Shown here one piece after another: positions 48,304-61,032 of a stretch of 64,000 bases of DNA. The notes beneath the pieces were generated by a model that saw only the letters and a list, made by a program, of their open reading frames with translations, was not told the origin of the DNA and did no database searches. The stretch spans positions 8,253,622 through 8,317,621 of the forward strand of contig NC_059537.1 of the NCBI RefSeq assembly GCF_905220415.1, in the 5' to 3' direction. A program made the translations under genes and the position numbers. Positions within the stretch are counted from its first letter, which is position 1; each line of letters starts with the position of its first letter. This DNA is from Colias croceus. Its lineage: Eukaryota; Arthropoda; Insecta; Lepidoptera; Pieridae.

Positions 48304-50782
48304 TTACTTGTTCTGGGTAGCATTTGTTTCTGCAATTGAGTGTTGATGTTAGTTCAAATCTTCAAAATTCAAATATGTTACCACAAATTTTAAAAACCCA
48401 AAAAATTTGATAAAAATAAAATAATTAATTTTGATGTACAACACAAATCATAAATACATGTTCTTTTTCCTTTCCATACGCAAACAAAGAATGCTCACAA
48501 ATTATAAGTTGTCTTTTAAATTAATAAAAACTTTTATTATACTTTTTTTTTAAAATCAGGAAGTATTTATATCCTTTTTAAGGAAGTCAAAAAGACCATG
48601 TATCAAACAGCATGTAAATTAATTAAAAGCAATTATATAATTACCTTCCTCGACATTTTCCGAATTCTTTGTTATGAAATCACGTAGCTCCGCATATGCC
48701 TTGTCCAAGCTGTCATTCAGAATCACAATATGAAAATTGCCTGGCTCTTGACCTGTAATGTTCATATATTTCTCTTAGATCTTATAAATAATCTATAATA
48801 TAAGAATGAATTGCAAAATGTGTTGGTGTTATAAAAAAAAAATGTTAAAAGCGCATAACTTGAGAACAGCTGAACTGATTTAGTTATACTTTTTTTTACG
48901 AATAGTATTGTTGTTTTTAAATTATTAAATAACTATTTATATACAGTATATTAATTATTTTGTGTTTATGTAAGATTGTATAATATTTTATCCTACTTTT
49001 GTGTTTTGCATGACCCCTCATGACCCTGTAACCTTTTGCCCATTCAGTATTTTTATATCAGCTCTTTTTTTGTTTCAACTATTGTAAAAATACAATGTTT
49101 TTTCTTATTAACATAATATGTATGTGTGAGTTGATAATTTAAATATTGTTATCTACTTTGTTAGATAAATTATTGATCTATTTTTATTCAGTTGAACGTT
49201 CAGAAATTTTTTATTGCAAGCATTGAGCAATTTTTTATTGAGAGCAAGCAAAAATATTGTATCAATAATTGTATCAGGTATATAAAAGTAATCATGAAGT
49301 TACATATTCCCATTTAAAATAATATTTTTTCACAATGTTGATCAGATGATCAAATTAAAAATCTTTTAGGAAAATTGTACATAACAAAATTGCAGTATAA
49401 GGACACACCCAAAAAAAAGTTTTACTTAAAATCTAAACTAAAAGATTTTTTATTTGTTTGTTTTACTAAGTCAGCTCTAAAACTACTGGTCAAATATTGA
49501 ATTTCTCTCAATAATAGAAATAATTTACAATACTTAGGTGTAAGCATTTTTTTTGTTTTATTTCAAGCTGGATTGATTGTGAATTACCTAGCAATTAATA
49601 AATACAAGTATAGTACACAAACCGTACCGTATTTGATCTCATGGCGTGCAGTTTCTAATCTCTTCTGTAAAGCCTCCTCTTGTTCAGTGTTACGGTTGCG
49701 CAGGCGTCTCTCGAGCTCTTCTATAGATGGTGGCATCACAAACACAAGCAGAGGATCCAAGTCAGTACGCTTGATTTGTTTGACCCCTTCTATTTCAATA
49801 TCCAGCACACAGATTCTACCAGATAGACGAACATCATCCACAGCCTTTTTACTGAAAATTAATATAATGAATACTAATATTATAAAGCTGAAGAGTCTGT
49901 TTGTTTGAACGTGCTAATCTCGGGAACTACTGGTCCGATTTGAAAAATTCTTTCGGTGTTAGATAGCCTATTTATCGAGGAAGGTTATAGGCTATATATC
50001 ATCACGCTACGACCTACAGGAGTGGAGCTGGGGGGGTGAAACCGCGCGGAGCAGCTACTGTTTTATAAATACAAAATGTTTGTATGAAAATTGTTTCAGA
50101 ATTTTGTTATACTAATCTTGTAGAACAATTAGTCATACATTTTGTTTATAAATACTACAGTATTCACTTACACATAGTTATTTAAAGTATATTTATTAAA
50201 AAACATTCAAAATATGTATTCTCAACTATAGAGATAAATTTTCATGAATATATCATTACTGATAAATGTTTATCCAAATGTTTTAATTCAGAAATACATA
50301 AATATAGAACATGCTACAATAAAAAATATGAAAACAAAAATAACTTGACTCATCCTGTAAACAGATATTTGTTATTTTATGAATATTGGTATGTACCATA
50401 AAACTTCTTTGTTTGCTGCAGTAAACAATGAGCTGTTCATAAGCCAGCATGATTATTGGCAATCTGCCAATACTTGTAAACAAGAAGCACATGGTTAAAA
50501 TAAGTATATATGGCAAAAAAATTACCTTGTCCCATACATGTTACCACTGAATACAGCTGTTTCTATAAATTCCCCCCTCTCTACTGCAGCAAGCATGTGA
50601 TCTCTTGTTGTGAAGTGATAATGAACCCCATCTTTTTCACCCGGTCGTGGTCCTCTCGTCGTATGCGACACGCTAAAACCAAACTTGTCTGGGAATTCTT
50701 TTAGCAATCGCTTCAATAAAGTGCTCTTGCCGGATCCTGAAGGACCGCAAAGAACTAATGGTCGAGGTCCTTTCTGCACCAT
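48304..50782 (-). CDS. guk1: Guanylate kinase
   Basis: Catalyses GMP + ATP to GDP + ADP in the cytosol. Four exons with matching phases: 50782-50526, 49851-49628, 48752-48645 and 48329-48304, giving 204 aa (the human enzyme is about 197). It starts MVQKGPRPLVLCGPSGSGKS, with P-loop GPSGSGKS. The GMP-binding stretch FGFSVSHTTRGPRPGEKDG..YHF and the E..EFIE..VFSGN..GTS segment are present. RICVLDIEIEGVKQIK and the lid RLRNRNTEQEE follow, then HIVILNDSLDKAYAEL and the end ETNATQNK. An upstream in-frame ATG at 50806 could add eight residues. All catalytic features look intact. Confidence 0.93.
49868..50060 (+). mobile_element. Helitron-like element in guanylate kinase intron 1
   Basis: Start GAATACTAATATTATAAAGC and end GAAACCGCGCGGAGCAGCTA. 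The related copy in the cyclin B intron (55265-55457) shares GGTCCGATTTGAAAAATTCT. Confidence 0.65.
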
Positions 50783-50799
50783 TTTGTTCAGAACTACAA

Positions 50800-52029
50800 A
50801 GTACAAAACATTTAAGTATTAATTAAATTAAAAACGCCGCAAATTAGGTTATGAATTATAAAAACATTATAGTAATTATTATGATCTCACATAATAAAAA
50901 ATTCGTGATAAAAATTTTTGAAAGATTGCAAAGTTTTATTTGAAATAAATTGCTGTTATAGTTGTTCTCTTCAAATTCATTAAGACCGTGAAAACACTCG
51001 GCGTAAAATCAATATTCTCGTGTAAATGTAGCAAGGAACCCGAACCGTCAACAAAGAACACGGCACTTGACTATGGTCTGGTCGTGGTCGCCTTGTGGTG
51101 GAACGTCACTCGTCAGTCGTCAAATTACGCATGTCGCATTGTTTGACAACTGACGTCTGACATTTCAAATTTCTAATAACAAAAAGTTAGAGAGTCTAGG
51201 CCAAGGTCAAAGAGTAAAGTAATATAAGATGCCAAGGTCTAGGCTCTAGACTCTAGGGGTCTAGAACATCTCACATATCTTATTACGTTTCAATTTAGTA
51301 CCTACTGATTAATTCTTTTTTTTTTAATCCAAGGATAGCTTAAATTAAAAATAATTTACACAAAGTACATAAGAAGCGTAAAAATATAATATATATTTGC
51401 ACATTTACTAGAAAAGGGTAAGAAAATACATAATATAAAATATTATAATATACTATGATAACATTATTATACTTGAAAATAGAAATAAACAGGCACAGGG
51501 ATTATATATTATAAAATATCTCCTAGCTACTATTTAATATTAGATCTATCTACATGACGTGGTCTACAAGTCTTCCATGTGGATGACGAAATAATACATA
51601 ACTTAATTTTTTATGATGATGCTAATGAAGAATAATAATAATAAAACGAATAAATATTCCAGGAAAAAACACACAAAAGATGGGAATTCTGTTTTTGTCA
51701 TAATATAATCAACAAATTCACTTGTACATATTTCAGATAAATTTGAATCAATTTGAATGCTTAAAATGTGCCTAAAAGCCAAATAAAAAAAAAAAAATAA
51801 AGAATACAAATTATAAAAATAATGCAACTTATACGTTATCTGTCCATAATATGACGTTTTATATGCTGTATTGCTCAGCTGATATTGTCTATGGTACAAA
51901 TCGTTTAGAAACTATTTGATTTAATTAATTTATTTATCGGAGAAATTAATAAATGTGACGTATGTTTAATTTATGCATTTTATTTAAATATTAAATTCAA
52001 TATATACTAAGTAGCAACTAGTGCATTTT
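50800..52029. other. Head-to-head region between guanylate kinase and cyclin B
   Basis: Should contain the guanylate kinase promoter near 50.8-51.2 kb. CAACTGACGTCTGACA near 51147-51162 includes a CRE-like TGACGTC. The remainder to 52.0 kb is AT-rich without a gene. Confidence 0.35.
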
Positions 52030-52100
52030 TAGTTTGAAAATTATATAAGGGAAGAAAGTTGACTTCCGGCAGTTAATAATTGACCAATCACGAATTAGAA
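52030..52100 (+). promoter_or_regulatory. Possible cyclin B promoter elements
   Basis: A cluster of TTTGAA (52033-52038, like the cell-cycle CHR element), TATATAA (52042-52048), CTTCCGG (52063-52069, ETS-like) and CCAAT (52084-52088). CHR and CCAAT boxes are known in mitotic cyclin promoters. The order is unusual, and a 5' UTR intron ending TTTGCAG at 52316 is likely. Confidence 0.3.
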
Positions 52101-52321
52101 CTGAGGTATCGTTTGTATTGTCCGAAATCCATCCGTTATTTTCAATCAGTTCAAGCAAGCACATAGGTACAACTAGGCAACAGCTAATCGAAGAATCGGA
52201 GTGGATAGATTTTCTAAATGTTTTTTGTAGTTTTTTAATATACAAAAACAGATGTTTATAACTATCATAGTATAAACTATTCTGAACTATTGGACGATAT
52301 CATCTTTATTTTGCAGAGAAG

Positions 52322-55300
52322 ATGGAAATTCATAGCAGAAGGAATCGCGTGGTAAGTTTTTTCTTTACTGGGTACTTCCCGCCTTGGTCATCTGTTAATT
52401 TAATCTTTTTTTTGTTCCATGAGCATTATTATAATTTTTTCTATACCAATTCTGCAGATACAAGAGCAAGAAAATAAATATGGCGTCAAAGGAAAAATAA
52501 ATGCGATTCCTAAGGCCGAGGGTACGACGGTTAGAGGAGCTTTAGGCGAACTAGCAACCAATATTCAAGCTCAACGCGATGTATGTGTTGGAAAAGTTAC
52601 GTTTTCTGCGGCTGAATGCGAGAAAAAATCGCTGAAATGTAATACTAAGAGGTAGGTATCTGTTTAAAAGTGGGTAGACTTCGATTGACGTTGTATTGAA
52701 TCTAACTAGTTTTGTCGCTAGTAGTTATATAAATAAGAGCTTTGTATTATTTTATTGCAATGGTATACAGCTAATCATGGTATTTTTACGGGTTTACAGT
52801 AATTACAGCCACGTACAGTCTAAAATTGACACGGGACTCGCTGGTAAGAACATCATTCAGCCATCATCAAGACCACCACTGAGACGTGAGGAAAGCACTG
52901 GAGGACTTGCTACACGAGCTGCTCTACAGACAAAGGTTTGTTCAGTTTTTATAACCTGCTGTTGTGAGGGCTGTTTATTCAGTTTTTGTTGTCCAATATT
53001 TTTTTAAAGTAAAAAACAGTACTTTACAATGTATATACTTATAACAAGCTGCGCTCCGCAGTTACACCCGCGTGGCTTCGCTCCTGTTGGTCGTAATGTG
53101 AGATGATATTTAGATTATAGCCTTCCTCGATAAATGGGCTATCTAACACCGAAATAATTTTGCAAATCGGACCAGTAGTTCCAGAAATAAGAATGTTCAA
53201 ACAAACTCTTCAGATTTATAATATTTATAGATTAATTAATAATATTCTTCAAGAATATTAAAATAACATGCCTATAATTTTATACAAGGATTACTATGAT
53301 TTTAACAATGGTAGCTTCATCTGTGTGTTCAACGTGACCGACTGCCTAAGTCAATTTTGCCTTATTTAAATGGACAGATTTAATTCAGTCTTTGTACATT
53401 TATCAAGGATTGGTGACAAAAAAATAACATCATTTATTGGGTGTTATTTAGATTTTTTAAAAAAGTATGTATAATTTAGGTGTTTTGGTGAATTATTCTT
53501 AATAAATCTACCCGTGAACAAACCCAAATGTAAAATCAATTGTTATTCCTGTCCAGTAGTATTTATGTGGAAGTATAACAATCATCTATACTTACTAGCT
53601 TTTGCATTCATAATGTTACATGTAGTCATAACATTTATTTTTCTCTAGGCTGCAGCAAAACTTGCATTAAAGAAGCCAAATGAAACCAAGGAGCCGAATT
53701 TTGTGGTCTTGAATGATAAAAAATTAAATAAAGAGGTGAAAAAGACCAAGCTCAAAGTAATCAAAGAAATACCAAAGGAGCATAATTTGAAACCAATTTT
53801 AAAAGATTCTACCAAGTCACTAGGCAAGCTGAAATTAACTGAAAGCTCTGATACTAAAGTTAGCAAGACAACTGAAATATATATAGACTCCTTGGTAAAG
53901 TCTCCACCACCATTACCTGATGATATTGAAGATATTGATGCTGGCGACAACAACCCGCTACTCGTTTCAGTATACATTAAGGACATTTATAAATATTTAA
54001 CTGAACTGGAATGCAAGTATCCTGTTGAAGAGAATCACTTGAAAAATCAGGTCAGTTTATTCTGAAGAAATTTGAAATAAGTTTTTGATTTTTGAAAAAC
54101 TTATTAGCCAAGTTGTGTTGAGATATTTCTGTTTCTTTTTTTTTTTTAAAAGCTCAAAGGTTCAAAATATATTTCATTATTATTTTCAAATATTAAATTA
54201 TAATAGTATAATGGTAATATAAATACTTTTGTTTACAGAATGTGATCACAGGTAATATGAGGGCTACTCTGATAGATTGGTTGGTAGAACTTCAGTGCCA
54301 GTTCACATTGATCCTTGAGACGTTCCATCTAACTGTTGGAATTATTGACCATTATTTACAGGTAAATATATGTATACTTTAATATTTTAGTACCTACTAG
54401 CTTACCCCACGCGGCTTCACCAGCTTTGTCTAAAATAAGTACCTACTAGCTTACCGCGTTTTCGCCCGCTTGTCTAAAACCTAATAAATTATGTACTAAA
54501 ACCTTTCTCTTGAATCACTCTATCTATTAAAAAAACCGCATCAAAATCCGTTGCGTAGTTTTAAAGATTTAAGCATACAAAGGCTATGTCCCTTTGTATG
54601 CTTAACATGCTTATGGACAGAGAAAGCGACTTTGTTTTATACTATGAAGTGATGATGTTAGATTTGTAATTTATGTTACTGTTTGTTTTGAATTGAAAAT
54701 TTCTTGAGTAACAGTCAAAAGCTCAAATACATTTTAACAAAGTAATAATGCTGCAAATGCAATATCCTTCTTAACTTGTACCACCCATTTTTAATAAGTT
54801 ATTCTTCAATAACAAAATAATTGTTGCAGGTTGTGCCTAATGTGCCCAAGGAGAAACTACAACTTATTGGTGTGACAGCGATGTTTATAGCCAGCAAGTA
54901 TGAAGAGATCTACGCCCCCGATGTCAACGATTTTGTGTTTGTAACAGACTATACATATAGCAAGAGTGACATTCTCAGATGTGAAAAGGAGATACTGCAG
55001 AAATTAGGATTCTGTCTTGCTTGGCCGATTCCTCTTAACTTTTTGAGAAGGTAAGTTATGACGAAAAACAAGAATTAAATCTATACTAATACTAGCTTAC
55101 CGCCCGCGGCTTCGCCCGCTTTCTCTAAAACGATTTGAGATTTAAACTATCCTATCTCTCAAGTTGGATCGATCTGCACATGGTGTGCGAATTTTATTAT
55201 AATCGGTTAAGTGGTTTAGGAGTCCATTGAGGACAAACATTGTGACACGAGATTTATATATATTATAAGATTATAAAGCTGAAGAGTTTGTTTGTTTGTT

Positions 55301-55923
55301 TGTTTGAACGCGCTAATCTCGGGAACTACTGGTCCGATTTGAAAAATTCTTTCGGTGTTAGATAGCTCATTTATCGAGGAAGGCTATAGGCTATATATCA
55401 TCACGCTACGACCAACAGGAAAGGAGCCACGGGGGTGAAACCGCGCGGAGCAGCTAGTTACTTATATAATGGATTCAAATATTATTTTCTTAATTTATTT
55501 CTCTAAAGAATAAAAATTAAGTCTATTTATTGGTGTTTTGCTTTTAGGTTTGTGAAAGTAGCTCATGGTACATCTAAGAATCATCATTTGGCGAAATATT
55601 TCGTGGACCTCTGCTTAGTGGACTACTCCATGGCGCATTATAGACCTTCAGAATTATCTGCAGCTGCTATCTGCTTGTCCTTGTACATTCTTTCCAATGA
55701 GAGGCTTGAAGACGTGTGGACCCCCACATTATCATACTATTCAGGATACAAGTTAGATCACATTGAACCAATTATTAGGAAAATAGCTAAAATAGTAACA
55801 AATACAGAAAGATCTAAATTTAAAGCAGTTTTCAATAAATATATGGATGTAACATTAGCAAAAGTATCCTGTCTTCCACAGCTAAAAAGCGAGACTATGT
55901 ATGAACTTGCTCAAAGAGCGTAG
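52322..55923 (+). CDS. CycB: G2/mitotic-specific cyclin B
   Basis: Regulatory subunit of Cdk1. Seven coding exons, all in phase: 52322-52351, 52458-52651, 52800-52935, 53649-54050, 54239-54361, 54830-55050 and 55548-55923 (493 aa). The destruction box RGALGELATN is near residue 36, for APC/C ubiquitination. A basic Lys-rich linker follows. The cyclin box begins NPLLVSVYIKDIYKYL and includes MRATLIDWLVELQ, then LIGVTAMFIASKYEEIYAPD and the second fold RFVKVAHGTSKNHHLAKYFV through SAAAICLSLYIL. The order of motifs and the D-box ALGELAT match B-type rather than A-type cyclins. Introns 3, 5 and 6 contain Helitron-like copies. Confidence 0.95.
53050..53226 (-). mobile_element. Helitron-like element in cyclin B intron 3
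   Basis: The complement of the GGTCCGATTTG..TCGAGGAAGG subfamily seen at 49868, with degraded ends. Confidence 0.5.
54398..54655 (-). mobile_element. Helitron-like copies in cyclin B intron 5
   Basis: Two hairpin-type edges lie in tandem (AGCTTACCCCACGCGGCTTC at about 54399, and another at about 54446), suggesting a truncated copy beside a longer one. A snap-back inverted duplication sits at 54569-54605. Confidence 0.55.
55081..55457. mobile_element. Composite of Helitron-like copies in cyclin B intron 6
   Basis: A minus-oriented copy (edge ACTAGCTTACCGCCCGCGGC at about 55092) joins a body like 8991-9170 and then a plus-oriented copy ending GCGCGGAGCAGCTAGT at 55457. Confidence 0.6.
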
Positions 55924-56646
55924 TTATTGCCTCAACTAGATTAATTAGTGACCTAGAATTAATATGTATTATTAATTTTTATAAGTGTGTTGTATAAATA
56001 TTGACTGAGTTTTTGGATAAGGTTTTTAGGTACCTGCTTGTATGTTTGTTAGGGTGTATTTTTAATTTTAGAAACAATTGTATGGTCGCGATGTTTTAAA
56101 CCTAACTATTTATTTATATTGCTTATACCAAATGCAACTTAACAACGTAGGCACTTGTCTAAATTTTGAACAAAACTAGGAAAGATGTAGTTGCAAGTAA
56201 CCTGATTTTTTTGACATTGTAATTGCAAGTATTGATTTTTTGACATATTATTATATATTGGAGGTTATAAAATCTCAATTTTATTGAAGTCTTCATTGAT
56301 GTTTTTCTTTTTCTTTCTGTCTTAAAATCTTATATATTGATTTCTTTTATATATTTTAATGTGAATGTACCCGAATAGCGTTTGTCGACTTTACTGTTGT
56401 TATTAATTTTAAATATCGGTTTTCTATCTAGTGTAATTTACGTCGATTAAATATGAATGCTATTTGGAACTAGAAAGATTAATAATAATCTTGTTAGTAG
56501 TTTTAGCAAAGTTGGGTCCAAATCTTAAGATTTACAGCATTTAATTTATAATGTTTTTGATTCTGTGACTTGATATATTTTGACTTGATGTAATGTAATT
56601 TGATATACCTGTGATTAGAATAATTATTAAGATTTGTTGAAATAAA
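55924..56646 (+). promoter_or_regulatory. Cyclin B 3' UTR with translational-control motifs
   Basis: Contains TTTTTAT (55976-55982) and TTTTAAT (56060-56066), matching cytoplasmic polyadenylation elements, and TGTATAAATA (55991-56000), a UGUA-type Pumilio-like site. AATAAA at 56641-56646 is the likely poly(A) signal. Maternal cyclin B control through such sites is known in other animals; here it is inference. Confidence 0.45.
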
Positions 56647-56659
56647 GTATCTATATTAT

Positions 56660-57395
56660 AATTAAAATGAATTTTTATTCCTTACAAAGAATTGTTTTAT
56701 TTTTCTACTGGGTAATAACTAATGGGTACATATGTTAGTAATGTAGTATTAGTACTACACTACAGTTTAGCATCCCTAATTCCCTAGCATATTTTATTTT
56801 TTCATAGTGCACATCACACAAGCTTCAGTTTCTATTGTTAACCATGTGTACACCATGCACCATTTGAGAAGTGCACAAGTTGCTAAGTTCACCATTTGAG
56901 CATGGTGTACAAGTTGAGAAGTGCACCAAATGCGTCAAACCCTCCTGTGAGCTATGATAAAATATTACCTATAATATACAGTATAGGTATGCCCATATTC
57001 TTAGGAATCTTGGAATTTCGTGCCATCCCACTTTGTCGTGACGACAGATAATCGTGTAGTTGTCTCTTATATAATATTTAAAATTTAAATGGAAGTGTTC
57101 ACCTAATATTATAGAACGATACGATTCACTGTCGTCTACGACATTTTTAAATACTATTTGTTTTTACTTTTTATTCCCGGCTCTTGAACTGTGAACATCG
57201 AAAACAATTGGAAACAGAAATCTTTTTATTTCCTTTATCAACGGCTTTAACATAATTTTTGTAAGTTTTAAGACCGATATTAAAGATAGATAATATTATT
57301 TATGTAGTTATAGAGATTAGATAATATTAGTAAGCAGTTATTTAAAAAATTAAATGCATGCTTTTGTAACTGTGTCACGTATCTCGAAATATATA
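56660..57395. other. Intergenic, no gene seen
   Basis: Contains an imperfect repeat of CACCATTTGAG..GTGCACAAGTTG near 56855-56935. No gene. Confidence 0.35.
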
Positions 57396-57648
57396 GGGGA
57401 AGTACGGACAAAATGACAGGGTGTTTTGTTTTCCAATCATATTTATTTATTTAATGGCATTATAATCAGTCTCAATCGTTTATACTCATCTTAGGTTCAT
57501 TGACTATCAGTAACACAGTCTATTAATTAAGTAGGATCTATAATAAAATATATAATAATAAAAAATATAACTAATAACAAAAACCATTTTGTCCATATAG
57601 TATGGACAAAATGACATATAAGATAAGGACATAATGACATACAAATTT

Positions 57649-58046
57649 TTAAGAGCAAAGTTCACAAATAAATCCTTTGGTCTTCTTTGGGACACCAGTA
57701 CATGACGCATAAGCCCAAAGGTAACAAGTTATACATCGTAACCAACCTTCGCCGGGCTTAGAATTGGAAAAGAGGTCATTGCAATAAATGCAAGCGCAGT
57801 CACTATCGTCGTCATTATGGCCTCGCATGAGATTAAATCTTCGCTTCCTGAGCCATCATATTTCGGAGCAGTTCTACGCTGCCTCGATGCTCTCAATTTC
57901 TTCCCTGATTCTTTTCTCTGAGCGTTTTTAGAAGCAGAAATATTTATTTCATCCTCATTACAAATTTTTCTTTTAACCTGTCCCTTTTTTTCTGTCGGTG
58001 GATCCTTTGGTCTATTTTTAGCAATAATTACCACCAATAAAATCAC
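57649..58046 (-). pseudogene. PHD-like zinc-finger C-terminus of a pogo-type transposase
   Basis: A basic stretch (KKGQVKRKICNEDEINISAS) leads, after a one-base frameshift near 57830, into CACIYCNDLFSNSKPGEGWL then CITCYLWAYASCTGVPKKTK and CELCS with the stop at 57649. The C..C pairs and W.RC..C spacing are those of PHD-like fingers found at the end of insect pogo/Tigger transposases. The catalytic region is deleted. Confidence 0.6.
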
Positions 58047-58297
58047 CTAAAAAATTATAAATAAATCAATACTAGGTACACCCAAAAAATAAATCATCAA
58101 AATTATGTTAACAGAAACACTATGGACAAAATGGCATACTATAGGTCTACCAGAATCTGATGGCATATTTATATTTAAGAAATATAAGATTTTCATATGG
58201 CAATTTTATTTGACAACTATCATAATTGTTGTCAAATTATTTTCTTCTTTGCAATTGTTGAATAATTTTTAGGATTTTGTCTAAAAAATCTTCGAAG

Positions 58298-58438
58298 ATG
58301 TCGCAAAAGCCGCTGCGATCACAAGCAAGAGGTGTTGTTTATAATGTGTATAGAAAAACATTCGATGAAGAAGGGTCAAACACATCACAATTTTCAATTT
58401 TGAATATTTTATTGGTAAATTGGACTTACCCGTTTTGA
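58298..58438 (+). pseudogene. Short transposase-like N-terminus
   Basis: MSQKPLRSQARGVVYNVYRK then TFDEEGSNTSQFS, stopping after 46 codons. This opening is known to me from insect mariner-like proteins whose middle resembles 46232-46596. It points opposite to the PHD-like frame in the same element. Confidence 0.45.
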
Positions 58439-59401
58439 TACTTAAAATTAAAAATATTATAAGTAGGTAACTATAATATTGTTTGTTGATTACAATATAA
58501 TTTTATGAAAACTTATTACAGGAGTTTCCAATACGGCTATGCGTCAAGTCCAAGCTGTCCAAGTCAATTTTATCATTATTTGTGTATCTGTTAATACTTA
58601 CAAAAATAAACATAGTTTTATTTTATTATTATTTTATTTTATAAAAAAAAATATTAGCATTATCTAGTTTTGATCTGCATTATCCTTACATCCATATTTT
58701 TACATGGCATAATGATAATGAATATACAAATATAGGTATGTGTAAATAATAATATTATGTATTACATAGATAAAAGTAATATGTATATTATACATGTAAG
58801 TATGTACCTACATAATATTAAGTGGATATCTCATTATTAAGTACAGTATATTGTTCACTTATGTAATGTGACTAATGATGTTGAGGACAAAATAAAAAAT
58901 AAGCAGTATCAAGATCGTTCAGTCCATTTTCCCTAGGGTTGCACACTCAAAATTTTGATTTCCCCAATTGCCATCAGATTCTGGTTTACCTATATGTCGT
59001 TTTGTCCAATTTGTATGTATGTCATTTTGTCCCAATTCACCGAAAAACAAATAAAAATCATAATTCCATAAAATAACTAATGATTTCAATAAACTTAATC
59101 GAAATCACTGAATACTAGCGTAGTTTATCGATTTAAATACAAATAATTACAAATAACAACAAATAACTCACCAGAAAATAGGAAAAAAACACCTGTAAAA
59201 TAAACTTTTGATGGCGAGATACAAGTTTGAACTGGTAACTCCGGCGCAACTGTCAGAATGATGCTCAACGTCTGACAGGATTGTAAATATGGCTGCCTTC
59301 ACGTGATACAGTCGCGGAGACGTAGCTAAAACCCGCCAATTTTGAAATAAGGGGACTATGTCATTTTGTCCATACATGTCGTTTTGTACGTATTTCCCCT
59401 A

Positions 59402-61030
59402 CTTACATAATATGTAAGACGAATGGACTAATTCACAACTTCACAAGATTCTAAAAGAAGACGAGACAGTACAGCAATCAGCATTACTGTCTCATGAGAA
59501 GGCTGACCTAAAAAATGTATTGTAAAGTTTATGTGGGATTGCATGCAGTAGGCGTCAAGCGTAGGAGGTTGTAGAATTTTTGAAACAACGGTTTGGCTTC
59601 ACAATGTATGCACGTAGTTGTAATTCGGAAACTGGGAGACTTGTCTCGTAAATATTTTGTAGATGCAATTTACGGCAATGGCAATCCTCTTAACGGAATT
59701 GTCGGGCAGTTAGTATGGCTCGGATGTTTATATAATTTTAGCAGTGTTTAAGCCGTATTTTGTGGGGATTATATTTGGATGCACAAGTATTAACAAAATC
59801 CACTAAACAAACTGTTTAGTGTTTGTTCGTATAGTATAAATCTATAAATAAATAAGATCACAGAATAAAGTTCTATGAAGTAAATAAATATAATACCTAC
59901 TTATTGTTGGTCAAATTAATTATGTTGTGTAAATTTATGCTCCACAAACTTTTCTGACCTCTGCGCTGCTCACTTCGCAGCCAGCTTAAATTTCAAGATG
60001 TTAGTTTTGTCTGGCAACAAAATGTTCCATATTATTGTCGTGTTATACTTTTCTATTTAACGTCGAGAGTCGCAAGTGTCTCCAAGTAACATTGCTTCCG
60101 TTGTTTCCCAAACTTTTAACGAGTTTGTCGGACACGAGTCGAGGGCCGAAGTGCGACTACCGACGGATCCTACTGCACATAACACATGTTACACATAAAC
60201 AATCTTAGAAATATAAAACCGACATAACTTTGCCCCTACGTAGAAGATATTACTGTTTTCGCTTCCTAATTTTAAGTTTCTAAGTGTATTGTACGTCTTG
60301 ATTACAGAAGACATTTAATATTGTACAGCGCACAACTTTTATCAACAAACAGCGCTGAAATGTAATTTTATCGTGCATTATTAAGTATTCAACGAAATAA
60401 CTTTACCGAAAGGACTAATGTTTCTGTTACCTGTACAAATTTATACAAGTTGAAAATGTAATTCATTTTTATAATGAGAGGGACCCATTTGTTATTTTTT
60501 AGTTAGCGCCGAGATTGCGCATTCACAGAAATTTTATTGCCTCAACACTTTAAGTCACAGTCTAATAGCTACTTGTTCGTAGTTATCGATTTAAATTATT
60601 TTCTATTCATAACTACCTTTTAATGCAAATTTCATATCCGTTATTTTTATAGACTGACTGCAGTGCTTTCTTCTTCAGCCACTTCGCATGAAATGTACGA
60701 CAACTTATCTTGAACTACCACAATGAGCAAAGATCATCATCTCCCCCACTGAACGGTTGATTGTATTTGATTACGATAAGTAAATGTTAAGTCGTATACT
60801 ATATATATATATATATACAATATATACAATATATACAAGTAACAATTTTTTTATATAAATTTTAAAAATATCGGTTTTTAGACATCTCTGTGAATTCATT
60901 TGTAATGTTATTACCTATTCGCGGTTGGTTAGTAACTTGTACTGAGTACATGAGCGATCAACAATCCTGGCTGGACCGCCACGGGTAGCACTTAAAAGTG
61001 CCGTTAAAAGGGGCATGGCTTCAAAAGCAT
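59402..61030. other. Intergenic; (TA)n near 60798-60830
   Basis: No gene seen. A TATATA run followed by CAATATATA repeats is the only structure. Confidence 0.35.
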
Positions 61031-61032
61031 CG

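Larger units (their letters stand above)
57396..59399. mobile_element. Pogo-like element, deletion derivative (2004 bp)
   Basis: Inverted ends GGGGAAGTACGGACAAAATG (57396) and GGGGAAATACGTACAAAACG (complement, ending 59399) are flanked by TA (57394-57395 and 59400-59401). GGACAAAATGACATA-like words recur near both ends and inside (about 57601, 58122 and 59005-59030). It holds two opposing short reading frames. Confidence 0.75.

Noticed and set aside
49573..50704. Plus-strand frames at 49573-49908 and 50510-50704
   Set aside because: They are antisense to guanylate kinase exons.
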